Shown here: positions 51,762 to 59,655 of the stretch, in pieces | Numbering within the stretch: position 1 is the stretch's first letter | Layout: the number at the start of each line of letters is the position of its first letter | Source: Gudongella sp046224405 | GTDB lineage: Bacteria; Bacillota; Clostridia; Tissierellales; Tissierellaceae | Direction of reading: 5' to 3' | NCBI RefSeq assembly: GCF_046224405.1 | Contig: NZ_JBJXRK010000001.1 | Coordinates: forward strand, 248,001 to 312,000 | DNA length: 64,000 bases | The notes under the pieces: generated by a model | What the model was told of the DNA's origin: nothing | Database searches by the model: none | What the model saw: only the letters and a program-made list of their open reading frames with translations | Translations under genes and position numbers: made by a program

Positions 51762-53303
51762 CTATAATCTGATTGTACCGATTCCCTTACCACCCTTCTT
51801 CGATTCATACAAAGCCAGGTCAGCTCTTTTCAAGCCATCCTCAAAGCTCTTGTCACCTTCCCTGAAAAATGTTGCACCGATGGATGTTGTTACACTTACT
51901 TTTGCATGTTCAAGTTCAATTTCAACGCTTTTTACTGCTTCAAGAACCTTTGATATTACCGTCTGGATTGAATCGGGGTTCATTCCATCCAACAGAATGA
52001 CAAACTCCTCACCGCCCCATCTGTAAATGGTATCGGTCTCCCGTATTGAGTCCCTGATGCTATTGACCACTTCAACAAGAACCCTGTCTCCTGCATCATG
52101 TCCATAGGTATCGTTGATATGCTTGAAGTCATCAAGATCCATCAACAAAATTGCACATTCTCCTCCACCGCTGCTGAACCTGTTGAATCTCTCCTTTAGC
52201 CTCTGCATACCTGCACGTCTGCTTTTTGCAGATGTCAATTCGTCCGTAGCCAGCTCTTCCTTCAGCTCCATGTTTGACATCCTGAAATATCTTTCCTCAA
52301 GTATAAGGAACCAGACCATTCCAATTGCTAAGATCACCAGTCCAGACCCAAGCAGAACCACCATTGACTTCCTTACCTCTCTCTCGCTGGCCTCTCTTGC
52401 ACTTTCATAGTATGCATCTATTGTATCGTAGTAAATTCCCATTGCAATAATCCAGTCATAGTCTTGGTAAAGTCTGGCATAGGATAATTTCTCACCTATC
52501 TCATCAGATTCAAGCTTCTTGAAGTTATATGTGAAGAAAACCTCTCCGTCCTCCCTGATACCCTCGAGCTCTTCCAGGTAGGGAAGATTCCCTGCTATGT
52601 CCTCCGTGCTTGTTGAAAGGAGAGTTCCCTCCGTTTCCTTGAGATTTGGATGGATCAGCCTTTTGGCGTACTTATCTCCTCCATTGTAATCCAAAATCTC
52701 ATTTACCCACAGGTAGGCCTCCTGGAAATAAATCTCCCTGTAGACCTTCTCCCTAAGTTCCAGCTCAATCTGACCTTTTACGGTATCCCTTAGGACAAAC
52801 AAGGATATTATATACCGTCCGTATTGAAGCTCCCTGCTGAACTCGATGATTTCCTCTTCCTTGATCTGTATCGAGAAAGGCAGGCCTTCGGGGCTTGAGA
52901 AAACAATATTCCCGGAAGCATCCTCTATGACTATATCCAGCAGATGGCTATTATCAGGCTGTGAGAAGTATCTGACCATATCATCTAGTTCAAGGTCTGG
53001 ATATGCTTGGAAATAACCGACAATACGGTCCAGCTTGGTCTCAAGAATCCCTTCCTGTCTGCTTCTTATTTTATCTACGGCCTGGATAGTATTTGCAACT
53101 GTATCCTTAAGGAAGTCTTTCTTGATGTTGATAATCTCATTTCTGGTATACTCAGCGTAGGTTTCACCCAAGCTGTTTATTCTTTCTGTGAATATTCCCG
53201 CCACAATAATTGCAAAAACCAGAAAAAGGCCAGCACCAAAACCCAGGTACCGTTTACGTACCTGGTCCAGGTCTTTGTATCTATGTAAAATCCTATTAAA
53301 CAT
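51762..53303 (-). CDS. Membrane diguanylate cyclase with extracellular Cache sensor
   Basis: 513 residues: membrane helix about 20-42, an extracellular dCache-like sensor (about 45-305, containing AYLWVNEILDYNGG and DYDWIIAMGIYYDTID), membrane helix about 318-337, and a GGDEF domain. The active site YRWGGEEFVILLDGM is complete, and RETD five residues before it matches the inhibitory I-site RxxD. It should make cyclic di-GMP in response to an external ligand that cannot be named. Confidence 0.93.
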   Translation of the reverse strand: MFNRILHRYKDLDQVRKRYLGFGAGLFLVFAIIVAGIFTERINSLGETYAEYTRNEIINIKKDFLKDTVANTIQAVDKIRSRQEGILETKLDRIVGYFQAYPDLELDDMVRYFSQPDNSHLLDIVIEDASGNIVFSSPEGLPFSIQIKEEEIIEFSRELQYGRYIISLFVLRDTVKGQIELELREKVYREIYFQEAYLWVNEILDYNGGDKYAKRLIHPNLKETEGTLLSTSTEDIAGNLPYLEELEGIREDGEVFFTYNFKKLESDEIGEKLSYARLYQDYDWIIAMGIYYDTIDAYYESAREASEREVRKSMVVLLGSGLVILAIGMVWFLILEERYFRMSNMELKEELATDELTSAKSRRAGMQRLKERFNRFSSGGGECAILLMDLDDFKHINDTYGHDAGDRVLVEVVNSIRDSIRETDTIYRWGGEEFVILLDGMNPDSIQTVISKVLEAVKSVEIELEHAKVSVTTSIGATFFREGDKSFEDGLKRADLALYESKKGGKGIGTIRL

Positions 53304-53383
53304 GGCATACCTCCTATTAATTGAGTTATGTCAGTAATTATATCAAATTCTGCGACACTTTGCACCCTAAAAGTGAATAAGAG

Positions 53384-53411
53384 AAAAAAACAAACCCCGG
53401 TCAACCGGGGT
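53384..53411 (-). terminator. Terminator after the minus-strand aminotransferase
   Basis: 8-bp GC-rich stem ACCCCGGT / ACCGGGGT with a 2-nt loop in DNA, followed on the minus strand by a T-rich tail (TTTGTTTTTTT). Confidence 0.88.
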
Positions 53412-53418
53412 CATCTTC

Positions 53419-54606
53419 CTATCCATACAAATTATAGAGCTTCTCGAAGGCTCCGAAGGATCTCTTTATCATTTGAGGATCCACACAATATGAAATTCTC
53501 ACATATCCCGGGCATCCAAAATCATCAGCCGGCACAATTAAAAGGTTAAGCTTTTTAGCCTCTTCTGCGAAGTTCCTTGAATTCTCCTCCAGAGCCTCCA
53601 CAAATAGATAAAATGCTCCATCGGGCTTGACGCAATTATATCCAATTTCGGTCAAGCCTTCATAGAGGAGCTTTCTGTTGGCATCATAAAGGTCAATATC
53701 CGATGTCTTTCCCATACATTTCAGAATGACCTTCTGGAACATGCTTGGAGCACATACATATCCAAGAGAACGGCCTGCCCCATTCACTGCAGCGTAAACC
53801 TCCTTTGCATTTACAAGGCTGTCCGGAACCATTATATACCCTATTCTCTCACCTGGAAGAGACAAGGACTTGCTGTAGGAGTAACAAACAATCGTATTGT
53901 CATAGTAATTTGGGACAAATGGCACCTCTACTCCATCGTACACGATTTCTCTGTAGGGTTCATCCGATATCAGATATACAGTGCTGCCATACTCCTCAGA
54001 CTTGCTTTTTAAAAGCTCTGAAATGGACCTGATTGTCTCTCTTGAATAAACCACCCCTGAGGGATTATTTGGTGTGTTTATTATTACCGCCTTGGTTTTT
54101 GGTGTGATTGCTTCCTCAAGCTTTTCCAAATCAATCTGGAAGGTCTTTGTATCTGCAGGCACCTCTACAATCCTTGCACCAGCATTTCTTATGAATACCT
54201 TGTACTCCGGAAAATAGGGTGCTATTATGATAACTTCATCCTCTGAATCTGAAACCAGAGCCTTTAAAGTAATTGTAAGGGAGGCTGCAGCACCACATGT
54301 CATATAAAAGTTATCAGCCCCAAGGCTGGTGTTATATGTACTGTTCATCTGCTCAGCAAGTCCTTTCCTTACATGGACATCCCCCTGTGCCGAGGTATAT
54401 CCATGAATTTCAGATGATTTGGAAGTTTGAAGCAACTCAATTATTGCTTCCTTTACACATTCAGGTGCCGGTACTGTCGGGTTTCCGATGCTGAAATCAA
54501 ATACATTTTCACTTCCAACTATTTCAGCCTGCTTTTTTCCGTATTCAAACAGCTCCCTTATGGCCGACCTTTTTGAACCCAGCTCATACATCTCCTTTGA
54601 TATCAT
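53419..54606 (-). CDS. Pyridoxal-phosphate-dependent aminotransferase
   Basis: 395 residues, fold-type I. NTPNNPSGVVYSRETI, LISDEPYREIVYDG with the PLP-ring Asp, and Schiff-base Lys in CYSYSKSLSLPGERIGYI. Similar in layout to class I aspartate-type enzymes that contain the insert YNTSLGADNFYMTCGAAASL. Substrate not determinable. Single gene between the GGDEF protein and ppdK. Confidence 0.92.
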   Translation of the reverse strand: MISKEMYELGSKRSAIRELFEYGKKQAEIVGSENVFDFSIGNPTVPAPECVKEAIIELLQTSKSSEIHGYTSAQGDVHVRKGLAEQMNSTYNTSLGADNFYMTCGAAASLTITLKALVSDSEDEVIIIAPYFPEYKVFIRNAGARIVEVPADTKTFQIDLEKLEEAITPKTKAVIINTPNNPSGVVYSRETIRSISELLKSKSEEYGSTVYLISDEPYREIVYDGVEVPFVPNYYDNTIVCYSYSKSLSLPGERIGYIMVPDSLVNAKEVYAAVNGAGRSLGYVCAPSMFQKVILKCMGKTSDIDLYDANRKLLYEGLTEIGYNCVKPDGAFYLFVEALEENSRNFAEEAKKLNLLIVPADDFGCPGYVRISYCVDPQMIKRSFGAFEKLYNLYG

Positions 54607-54699
54607 TAGCTTTTCCTCCTCCGCTCTTTATACCTTCATTATACCAGGTAAACGTTTGCACCGCCAATGGAAAATGAAAATATTCCTTCCTAGGCAAAA

Positions 54700-54721
54700 G
54701 GGCTCCGGATAACCGGAGCCC
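54700..54721 (-). terminator. Terminator of ppdK
   Basis: 9-bp stem GGGCTCCGG / CCGGAGCCC with a 4-nt loop and TTTT on the minus strand, 6 bp beyond the ppdK stop. Confidence 0.88.
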
Positions 54722-54727
54722 AAAATC

Positions 54728-57373
54728 TTACTTGTCCATATGAATGCTCATTTTTTCCTTCAGTACCGCCTGTGCTGCCGCAAGTCTTGCTATGGGAACC
54801 CTGAATGGTGAACAGGAAACATAATCCAATCCTATTCTATGGCAGAATTCTACTGAACTTGGTTCTCCTCCATGCTCTCCACATATCCCCAGCTTAATGT
54901 TTTCTCTGGTCTTTCTTCCAAGCTCCACGGCTATTTCCATCATCTTGCCGATACCCTTCTGGTCAATCACCTCAAATGGACTCTTGTCGAATATTCCCTT
55001 CTCAACATATTCATTGAGGAATTTTCCAGAATCATCCCTTGAGAATCCAAATCCCATCTGGGTAAGGTCATTTGTACCGAAGCTGAAGAATTCAGCTTCC
55101 TCGGCAATCTCATCAGCAGTTATGGCCGCTCTCGGAATCTCAATCATTGTTCCTATCAGGTACTTGATTGAGTCATTTCTCTCAGTGAAAACAGCCTCTA
55201 TCTCCTCCAGCACCTGCTTTTTAACATAGGCAAGCTCCTTGGCATCCCCAATAAGCGGAATCATAATTTCAGGTACGATCTCCATTCCATCCTTTACCTT
55301 GTAGTCCAAGGCCGCCTCTATAATCGCTCTGGTTTGCATCTTGGCAATTTCCGGATAGGTTACTGCAAGCCTGCACCCTCTATGACCCATCATTGGATTT
55401 ACCTCTGCAAGATCGTTGATGGTATCCTTAAGGTCTTCGAAGGATATGTTCATTGATTCCGCAAGGCTTTCAATGTCCTCCTTCTTGCTTGGCAGGAACT
55501 CATGTAGTGGTGGATCCAATAGTCTTATGGTTACAGGTCTCCATTCCATTACCTGATATATCTCATAGAAATCCTTTCTTTGCAGTGGAAGAAGCACATC
55601 CAATGCCTTTTGTCTCTGGCTCTCATTGTTGGAAACTATCATTCTTCTAACAGCAGGAATTCTATCCTCATCAAAGAACATATGCTCCGTTCTGCAAAGT
55701 CCAATCCCTTCAGCTCCGAATTTCACGGCCGCTGCAGCATCCCTTGGGGTGTCTGCATTTGTTCTTACCTTCATTCTTCTCACTTCATCAACCCATGACA
55801 TGAACTCACCGAATTGACCAGAAAGCTCAGGCTGGACCTTTGCTATTTCTCCTGTGTAAACCGTACCTGTGGTACCGTCCAGTGACAGGTAGTCTCCTTC
55901 ATGAAGTGTCAGTTCTCCTGCCTTGATGACCTTTGACTCCTCATCCACTCTTATTTCACTGCAGCCTGCAACGCAGCACTTGCCCATGCCCCTTGCCACA
56001 ACAGCCGCATGGGATGTCATTCCACCTCTTGCAGTGAGAATTCCCTCAGCACCTACCATTCCTTCAATATCCTCAGGTGATGTCTCCTGTCTTACAAGAA
56101 GGGTCTTCTCCCCCCTGGCCTTTGCTTCCACCACATCCTTGGCATGGAAGTACACCTTGCCTGATGCTGCACCTGGGGATGCAGGAAGTCCCTTGGCAAT
56201 AACAGTGGCCTCACCAAGAGCCTTTTGGTCAAAGGTTGGATGTAGCAGCTGATTAAGCTGGTTTGGCTCGATTCTAAGTATAGCCTCTTCCTTTGTTATG
56301 ATTCCATCCTTAACAAGATCCACCGCAACATTGATTGCCGCATGTGCAGTTCTCTTTCCAGTTCTGGTCTGAAGCATGAAAAGCTTACCTTTTTCTATTG
56401 TAAACTCAATATCCTGCATGTCCTTGTAGTGGCTTTCCAGTATTTCTGTAACCTTGGCAAATTCCTCAAATACCTCAGGCATAATATCCTCAAGCTCAGA
56501 TATGGCCTTAGGTGTTCTTATACCTGCTACAACATCCTCACCCTGAGCATTCATCAAAAATTCTCCGTATATCTTGTTTTCTCCATTGGCTGGGTTTCTT
56601 GTAAATGCAACTCCCGTTCCTGAAGTGTCTCCCATATTTCCATATACCATTGATTGTACGTTTACAGCAGTTCCAAGATTCGATGGAATGTCGTGAAGCC
56701 TCCTATATATTACAGCTCTTGGGTTATTCCAGGATGAAAATACCGCTTCTATTGCCAATTGAAGCTGATCTATTGGATCTTGTGGGAATGGTTGTCCCTT
56801 CTCCTCCTTGTAGATTTTCTTGAAACTCTCCACAAGTCCCTTAAGGTCCTCCGCATCCAGTTCAGTGTCCAGCTCAACCCCCTTTTTGTGCTTCAGAGCT
56901 TCCATTTCAGAGTCAAACCTTCTCTTGGGTATCCCCATTGCTATGTCAGAGAACATCTGGATGAATCTTCTGTAGCTGTCATATGCGAATCTCTCGTTCC
57001 CCGTTGAATTTATCAAGCCTACAACAGACTTGTCATTAAGTCCAAGGTTTAGGATTGTATCCATCATCCCCGGCATTGAAAATACCGCCCCTGACCTTAC
57101 CGATACCAGCAGTGGGTTGCTTTCGTCAGAGAATCTCTTGCCCAGAGTCTTTTCAACTTCCTCCAGATGGCTGTGAATTTCCTCAATAAGTTCAGGCCAC
57201 AGCTTTTCTCCCTCTTCATAAAACCTGGTACAGGCGTCCGTAGATATGGTGAAGCCTGGAGGTACCGGCAATCCTATATTTGTCATCTCCGCAAGGTTTG
57301 ATCCCTTGCCACCCAACAAATTCTTCATTTCCTTTGAACCTTCACTGAAACTATAAACATACTTGTTTCCCAT
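54728..57373 (-). CDS. ppdK: Pyruvate, phosphate dikinase
   Basis: 881 residues, close to the 874 of the Clostridium symbiosum enzyme. N-terminal ATP-grasp domain (KNLLGGKGSNLAEMTNIGLP), swivelling phosphohistidine domain with GGMTSHAAVVARGMGKCC (His near 455), and the PEP/pyruvate barrel ending with catalytic Cys in LGICGEHGGEP. It interconverts PEP, AMP and PPi with pyruvate, ATP and Pi, typical of anaerobic Bacillota. No regulatory kinase gene is beside it. Confidence 0.97.
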   Translation of the reverse strand: MGNKYVYSFSEGSKEMKNLLGGKGSNLAEMTNIGLPVPPGFTISTDACTRFYEEGEKLWPELIEEIHSHLEEVEKTLGKRFSDESNPLLVSVRSGAVFSMPGMMDTILNLGLNDKSVVGLINSTGNERFAYDSYRRFIQMFSDIAMGIPKRRFDSEMEALKHKKGVELDTELDAEDLKGLVESFKKIYKEEKGQPFPQDPIDQLQLAIEAVFSSWNNPRAVIYRRLHDIPSNLGTAVNVQSMVYGNMGDTSGTGVAFTRNPANGENKIYGEFLMNAQGEDVVAGIRTPKAISELEDIMPEVFEEFAKVTEILESHYKDMQDIEFTIEKGKLFMLQTRTGKRTAHAAINVAVDLVKDGIITKEEAILRIEPNQLNQLLHPTFDQKALGEATVIAKGLPASPGAASGKVYFHAKDVVEAKARGEKTLLVRQETSPEDIEGMVGAEGILTARGGMTSHAAVVARGMGKCCVAGCSEIRVDEESKVIKAGELTLHEGDYLSLDGTTGTVYTGEIAKVQPELSGQFGEFMSWVDEVRRMKVRTNADTPRDAAAAVKFGAEGIGLCRTEHMFFDEDRIPAVRRMIVSNNESQRQKALDVLLPLQRKDFYEIYQVMEWRPVTIRLLDPPLHEFLPSKKEDIESLAESMNISFEDLKDTINDLAEVNPMMGHRGCRLAVTYPEIAKMQTRAIIEAALDYKVKDGMEIVPEIMIPLIGDAKELAYVKKQVLEEIEAVFTERNDSIKYLIGTMIEIPRAAITADEIAEEAEFFSFGTNDLTQMGFGFSRDDSGKFLNEYVEKGIFDKSPFEVIDQKGIGKMMEIAVELGRKTRENIKLGICGEHGGEPSSVEFCHRIGLDYVSCSPFRVPIARLAAAQAVLKEKMSIHMDK

Positions 57374-57697
57374 GTCATTCCCCCCTTGTTTTTCTAAGAC
57401 AGTCTCAATACAGCATTGATCCCTAAATTTAAAATTACCAATATGGATGATTATAGCACAGGATTATATAGTATGTCACATTATTTTTTAGTATATACTA
57501 AATATCCTGCATTTTAGGATATTTACCCACAAAGCCCATAATTATAGCTTCCAGTACCGAATTTGTGCGTTAGTTCACGGTGGTTTGTTTGTTATTTCTC
57601 AGACACACTTATTGACATATGTTTAGGACTTTTGTCCCAAACTTTATCCAGTGTCCATTTTTAGCCATTTCGCGATTTGTATTTGCATTGATACCTC
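57374..57697. other. Divergent regulatory region between ppdK and the first selenoprotein cassette
   Basis: No gene is seen. It holds the minus-strand ppdK promoter, a 10-bp perfect inverted repeat TAAATATCCT / AGGATATTTA with 7-nt spacer (57499-57525) that could be an operator or hairpin, and a further TTGACA at about 57613 without a clear -10. The cassette promoter follows. Confidence 0.55.
57450..57479 (-). promoter_or_regulatory. ppdK promoter
   Basis: Minus strand: -35 GTGACA (57474-57479), 18-bp spacer, consensus -10 TATAAT (57450-57455), about 75 bp upstream of the ppdK start. Confidence 0.7.
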
Positions 57698-57726
57698 TTG
57701 ATATGTGTTTAACATAGTGGTAAAAT
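57698..57726 (+). promoter_or_regulatory. Promoter of selenoprotein-tatA cassette 1
   Basis: -35 TTGATA (57698-57703), 17-bp spacer, -10 TAAAAT (57721-57726). The ribosome-binding site CAAGGAGG lies nine bases before the ATG at 57778. Confidence 0.82.
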
Positions 57727-57777
57727 AAACCCGTTGAGTAATTTGTTACATAATACATATTTCAAGGAGGTTACATA

Positions 57778-58428
57778 ATGGCAGAGAACAAACAGATTTC
57801 CCGTAAGGACTTTATGAAGGGCGTTGGTGTTACTGTAGCTGGGGTTGCAGTAACTGGAGGACTTGGTGGACTGCTAACAGGCTGTGCGGCACCAGAGGCA
57901 GCAGCAGACACCACTACTGCTCCAGAGTGGCCACTACCCTATCAGAAGCTTGATGCTGATGCAGTAAGAGAGAGAGCCTACAATGCATATTTCGAAAAGG
58001 GTGGCTGAGGTATTGCAGTTTCCGAAGGGTTCTTCGGTGAATTGGCAGAAAAGGTTGGATATCCATTCGACCACATCCCACCTCAGGCTTTCATAACTGC
58101 AGCAGGCGGATACGGACAGGCTAGTCTTTGCGGTACAGTAGGTGTTGCAGCGGCATGTATTGGATCAGTATGCGATGCAGACACTTCAAAGAAATTGCTT
58201 GCAGAGATTTCAAAGTGGTACAAGAATGCTGAATTTCCAATGTACCAGCCAGAGCATGACCTTCAGACTACAGTTGCAGGATCAGTAATGTGCGACGTAT
58301 CAGTAGGAGAGTTCATGGAGGCTACGGGATTTGAATACGGCTCAACTGAAAGAAAGGCAAGATGTGCAGGTACTGCAGCTGATGTTACAGGCAAGATTGT
58401 AGAAATGCTTAATGCGGAGCTTGCATAA
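57778..58428 (+). CDS. Exported selenoprotein 1, C-GCAxxG-C-C-type redox lipoprotein (Sec at UGA codon 77)
   Basis: 216 residues if TGA at 58006-58008 is read as selenocysteine. The frame continues without a break and ends TAA at 58426-58428. N-terminal SRKDFMKGVG (residues 8-17) is a twin-arginine-like motif with Lys at the second Arg, followed by a hydrophobic stretch and lipobox LTGC (Cys36). The mature protein has KGGUG at Sec77, then LCGTVGVAAAC (Cys118, 127), Cys132, Cys172 and ARCAGTAADV (Cys196), the spacing of C-GCAxxG-C-C redox proteins with Sec replacing the first Cys. A hairpin follows the UGA, and an overlapping tatA gene follows. Membrane-anchored thiol/selenol redox role is inferred; substrate unknown. 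Confidence 0.9.
58016..58043 (+). promoter_or_regulatory. Bacterial SECIS-like hairpin 1
   Basis: CCGAAG (58022-58027), apical loop GGTT, CTTCGG (58032-58037), a perfect 6-bp stem. It extends by five pairs (two G-U) if T58038 is bulged. The loop starts 19 nt after the UGA, within the usual bacterial window, and begins with GG as in known SECIS loops recognised by SelB. Confidence 0.82.
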
Positions 58429-58604
58429 TGGGTAGACTGGGCGCGCCTGAGCTTATACTCATTCTCGCAATAGCATTGGTTATATTTGGGCCTGCAAAGC
58501 TGCCTGAAATAGGGAAATCCCTGGGAAGGGCACTTGGAGAGTTCAAGTCACAGGCCAACAAGGTTACAGAGGAGTTTTCAACAGAGGATAAAAAGGAAGC
58601 ATAA
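58428..58604 (+). CDS. tatA: TatA-like twin-arginine translocase subunit 1
   Basis: 58 residues. MGRLGAPELILILAIALVIF opens with a membrane helix, then the FGP hinge, an amphipathic helix (KLPEIGKSLGRALGEFKSQA) and a short charged tail, the plan of minimal Gram-positive TatA. Its ATG overlaps the selenoprotein stop (TAATG), so translation is coupled. TatA forms the pore element for folded Tat substrates; tatC is not in the window. Pairing with a Tat-type selenoprotein suggests a dedicated TatA. Confidence 0.93.
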   Translation: MGRLGAPELILILAIALVIFGPAKLPEIGKSLGRALGEFKSQANKVTEEFSTEDKKEA

Positions 58605-58609
58605 GCTTT

Positions 58610-58660
58610 AATAATGGGAGGATGGATATGGGACCATCCTCCCATTATTATTTTTTTTTT
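58610..58660 (+). terminator. Terminator of cassette 1
   Basis: Perfect 16-bp stem AATAATGGGAGGATGG / CCATCCTCCCATTATT with 8-nt loop, then A and at least ten T residues: a very strong intrinsic terminator separating the two cassettes. Confidence 0.93.
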
Positions 58661-58692
58661 TATAAATTTCGTTATTTTTTTTACATTATAGG

Positions 58693-58721
58693 TTGCCATC
58701 TTTAATATCATATGTTAAAAT
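58693..58721 (+). promoter_or_regulatory. Promoter of selenoprotein-tatA cassette 2
   Basis: -35 TTGCCA (58693-58698), 17-bp spacer, -10 TAAAAT (58716-58721), with GGGAGG about eight bases before the ATG at 58773. The -10 is identical to that of cassette 1. Confidence 0.75.
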
Positions 58722-58772
58722 CTTATCAGTGTTAGATACATACATTTCAATTTATCTAAGGGAGGATACATA

Positions 58773-59426
58773 ATGTCAGAAAACAAACAAATTTCACGTA
58801 AGGACTTTATGAAGGGCGTAGGTGTTACTGTAGCAGGAGTTGCAGTGACAGGAGGTCTTGGAGGATTACTAACTGGATGTGCAGCACCAGAGGCAGCAGC
58901 AGATACAACTACTGCTCCAGAATGGCCATTTCCATACAAGAAGCTTGACCCAGCTAAAGTAGAGGCAAGAGCTTTCAAGGGCTATAAAGAAATGGGTGGC
59001 TGAGGCGTTGGCGTTGCTGAAGGGTTCTTCGGCGAAATGGCAGACGTAGTTGGATATCCATATGACCACATTCCACCAATGGCATTCGTTTCTGCAGCAA
59101 GCGGATACGGACAGGCAAGCCTTTGTGGATGTATAGGAGTTGCAGCGGCATGTATAGGTACAGTATGTGATGCAGACACTTCAAAGAAATTGCTTGCAGA
59201 TCTTTCAAAATGGTACAAGGAAGCTGAATTCCCAATGTACCAGCCAGAGGGGCTTAATCTTCCAACAACTGTTGCAGAATCAACACTTTGTGAGGACTCA
59301 GTAGGTAACTTCATGGAGGCATCAGGAGTTGCTTATGGAGATCCTGAAAGAAAGAGCAGATGTGCTGGTACTACAGCTGACGTAGCCAAGAAAATGGTAG
59401 AGCTTCTTAACGAGACGTTGGCATAA
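58773..59426 (+). CDS. Exported selenoprotein 2, paralogue of selenoprotein 1 (Sec at UGA codon 77)
   Basis: 217 residues with TGA at 59001-59003 read as Sec77. The first 50 residues differ from copy 1 only at residue 2, including SRKDFMK and lipobox Cys36, showing recent duplication. Mature part diverges more: MGGUG at Sec77, LCGCIGVAAAC (Cys118, Cys120 and Cys127), Cys132, Cys173 and Cys197. The extra Cys120 creates a CxC not present in copy 1. The UGA, flanking glycines and downstream hairpin are conserved. Same predicted export, lipidation and redox role. Confidence 0.9.
59014..59035 (+). promoter_or_regulatory. Bacterial SECIS-like hairpin 2
   Basis: CTGAAG (59017-59022), loop GGTT, CTTCGG (59027-59032), again starting 19 nt after the UGA. 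The C-to-T change relative to copy 1 keeps pairing as T-G. G59016-C59033 and two more pairs extend the stem without the bulge. Confidence 0.8.
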
Positions 59427-59602
59427 TGGGTAGACTAGGTGCACCTGAGCTGATTCTTATTCTTGCAATCGCTCTTGTTATATTTGGACCCTCTAAGCTG
59501 CCGGAAATTGGGAAATCCCTTGGAAAGGCCCTTGGAGAGTTCAAGTCACAGGCTAACAAGGTGACTGAGGAATTTTCAGCAAATGAAGAGGCAAAGGGTT
59601 AA
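59426..59602 (+). CDS. tatA: TatA-like twin-arginine translocase subunit 2
   Basis: 58 residues, almost identical to TatA 1 (FGPSKLPEIGKSLGKALGEF in place of FGPAKLPEIGKSLGRALGEF, and tail ANEEAKG in place of TEDKKEA). Same TAATG overlap with its selenoprotein. N-terminal membrane helix, FGP hinge and amphipathic helix are intact, so both TatA copies appear functional. Confidence 0.93.
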   Translation: MGRLGAPELILILAIALVIFGPSKLPEIGKSLGKALGEFKSQANKVTEEFSANEEAKG

Positions 59603-59612
59603 GAAAAAAATC

Positions 59613-59655
59613 AGGAGCTGCATATCAATTTTAAAGATAGCAGCTCCTTTTTTCA
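59613..59655. terminator. Bidirectional terminator after cassette 2
   Basis: 9-bp stem AGGAGCTGC / GCAGCTCCT with a 19-nt loop, T-runs on both strands. Ends cassette 2 and the minus-strand COG2426 gene. Confidence 0.85.

Noticed and set aside
57778..59426. Two pairs of split genes or pseudogenes with premature TGA
   Set aside because: Both copies keep the same TGA codon in the same glycine context, the frame stays open on both sides, the downstream hairpin is conserved, and the position equals the first Cys of the family. Recoding as selenocysteine explains all of this better than decay.
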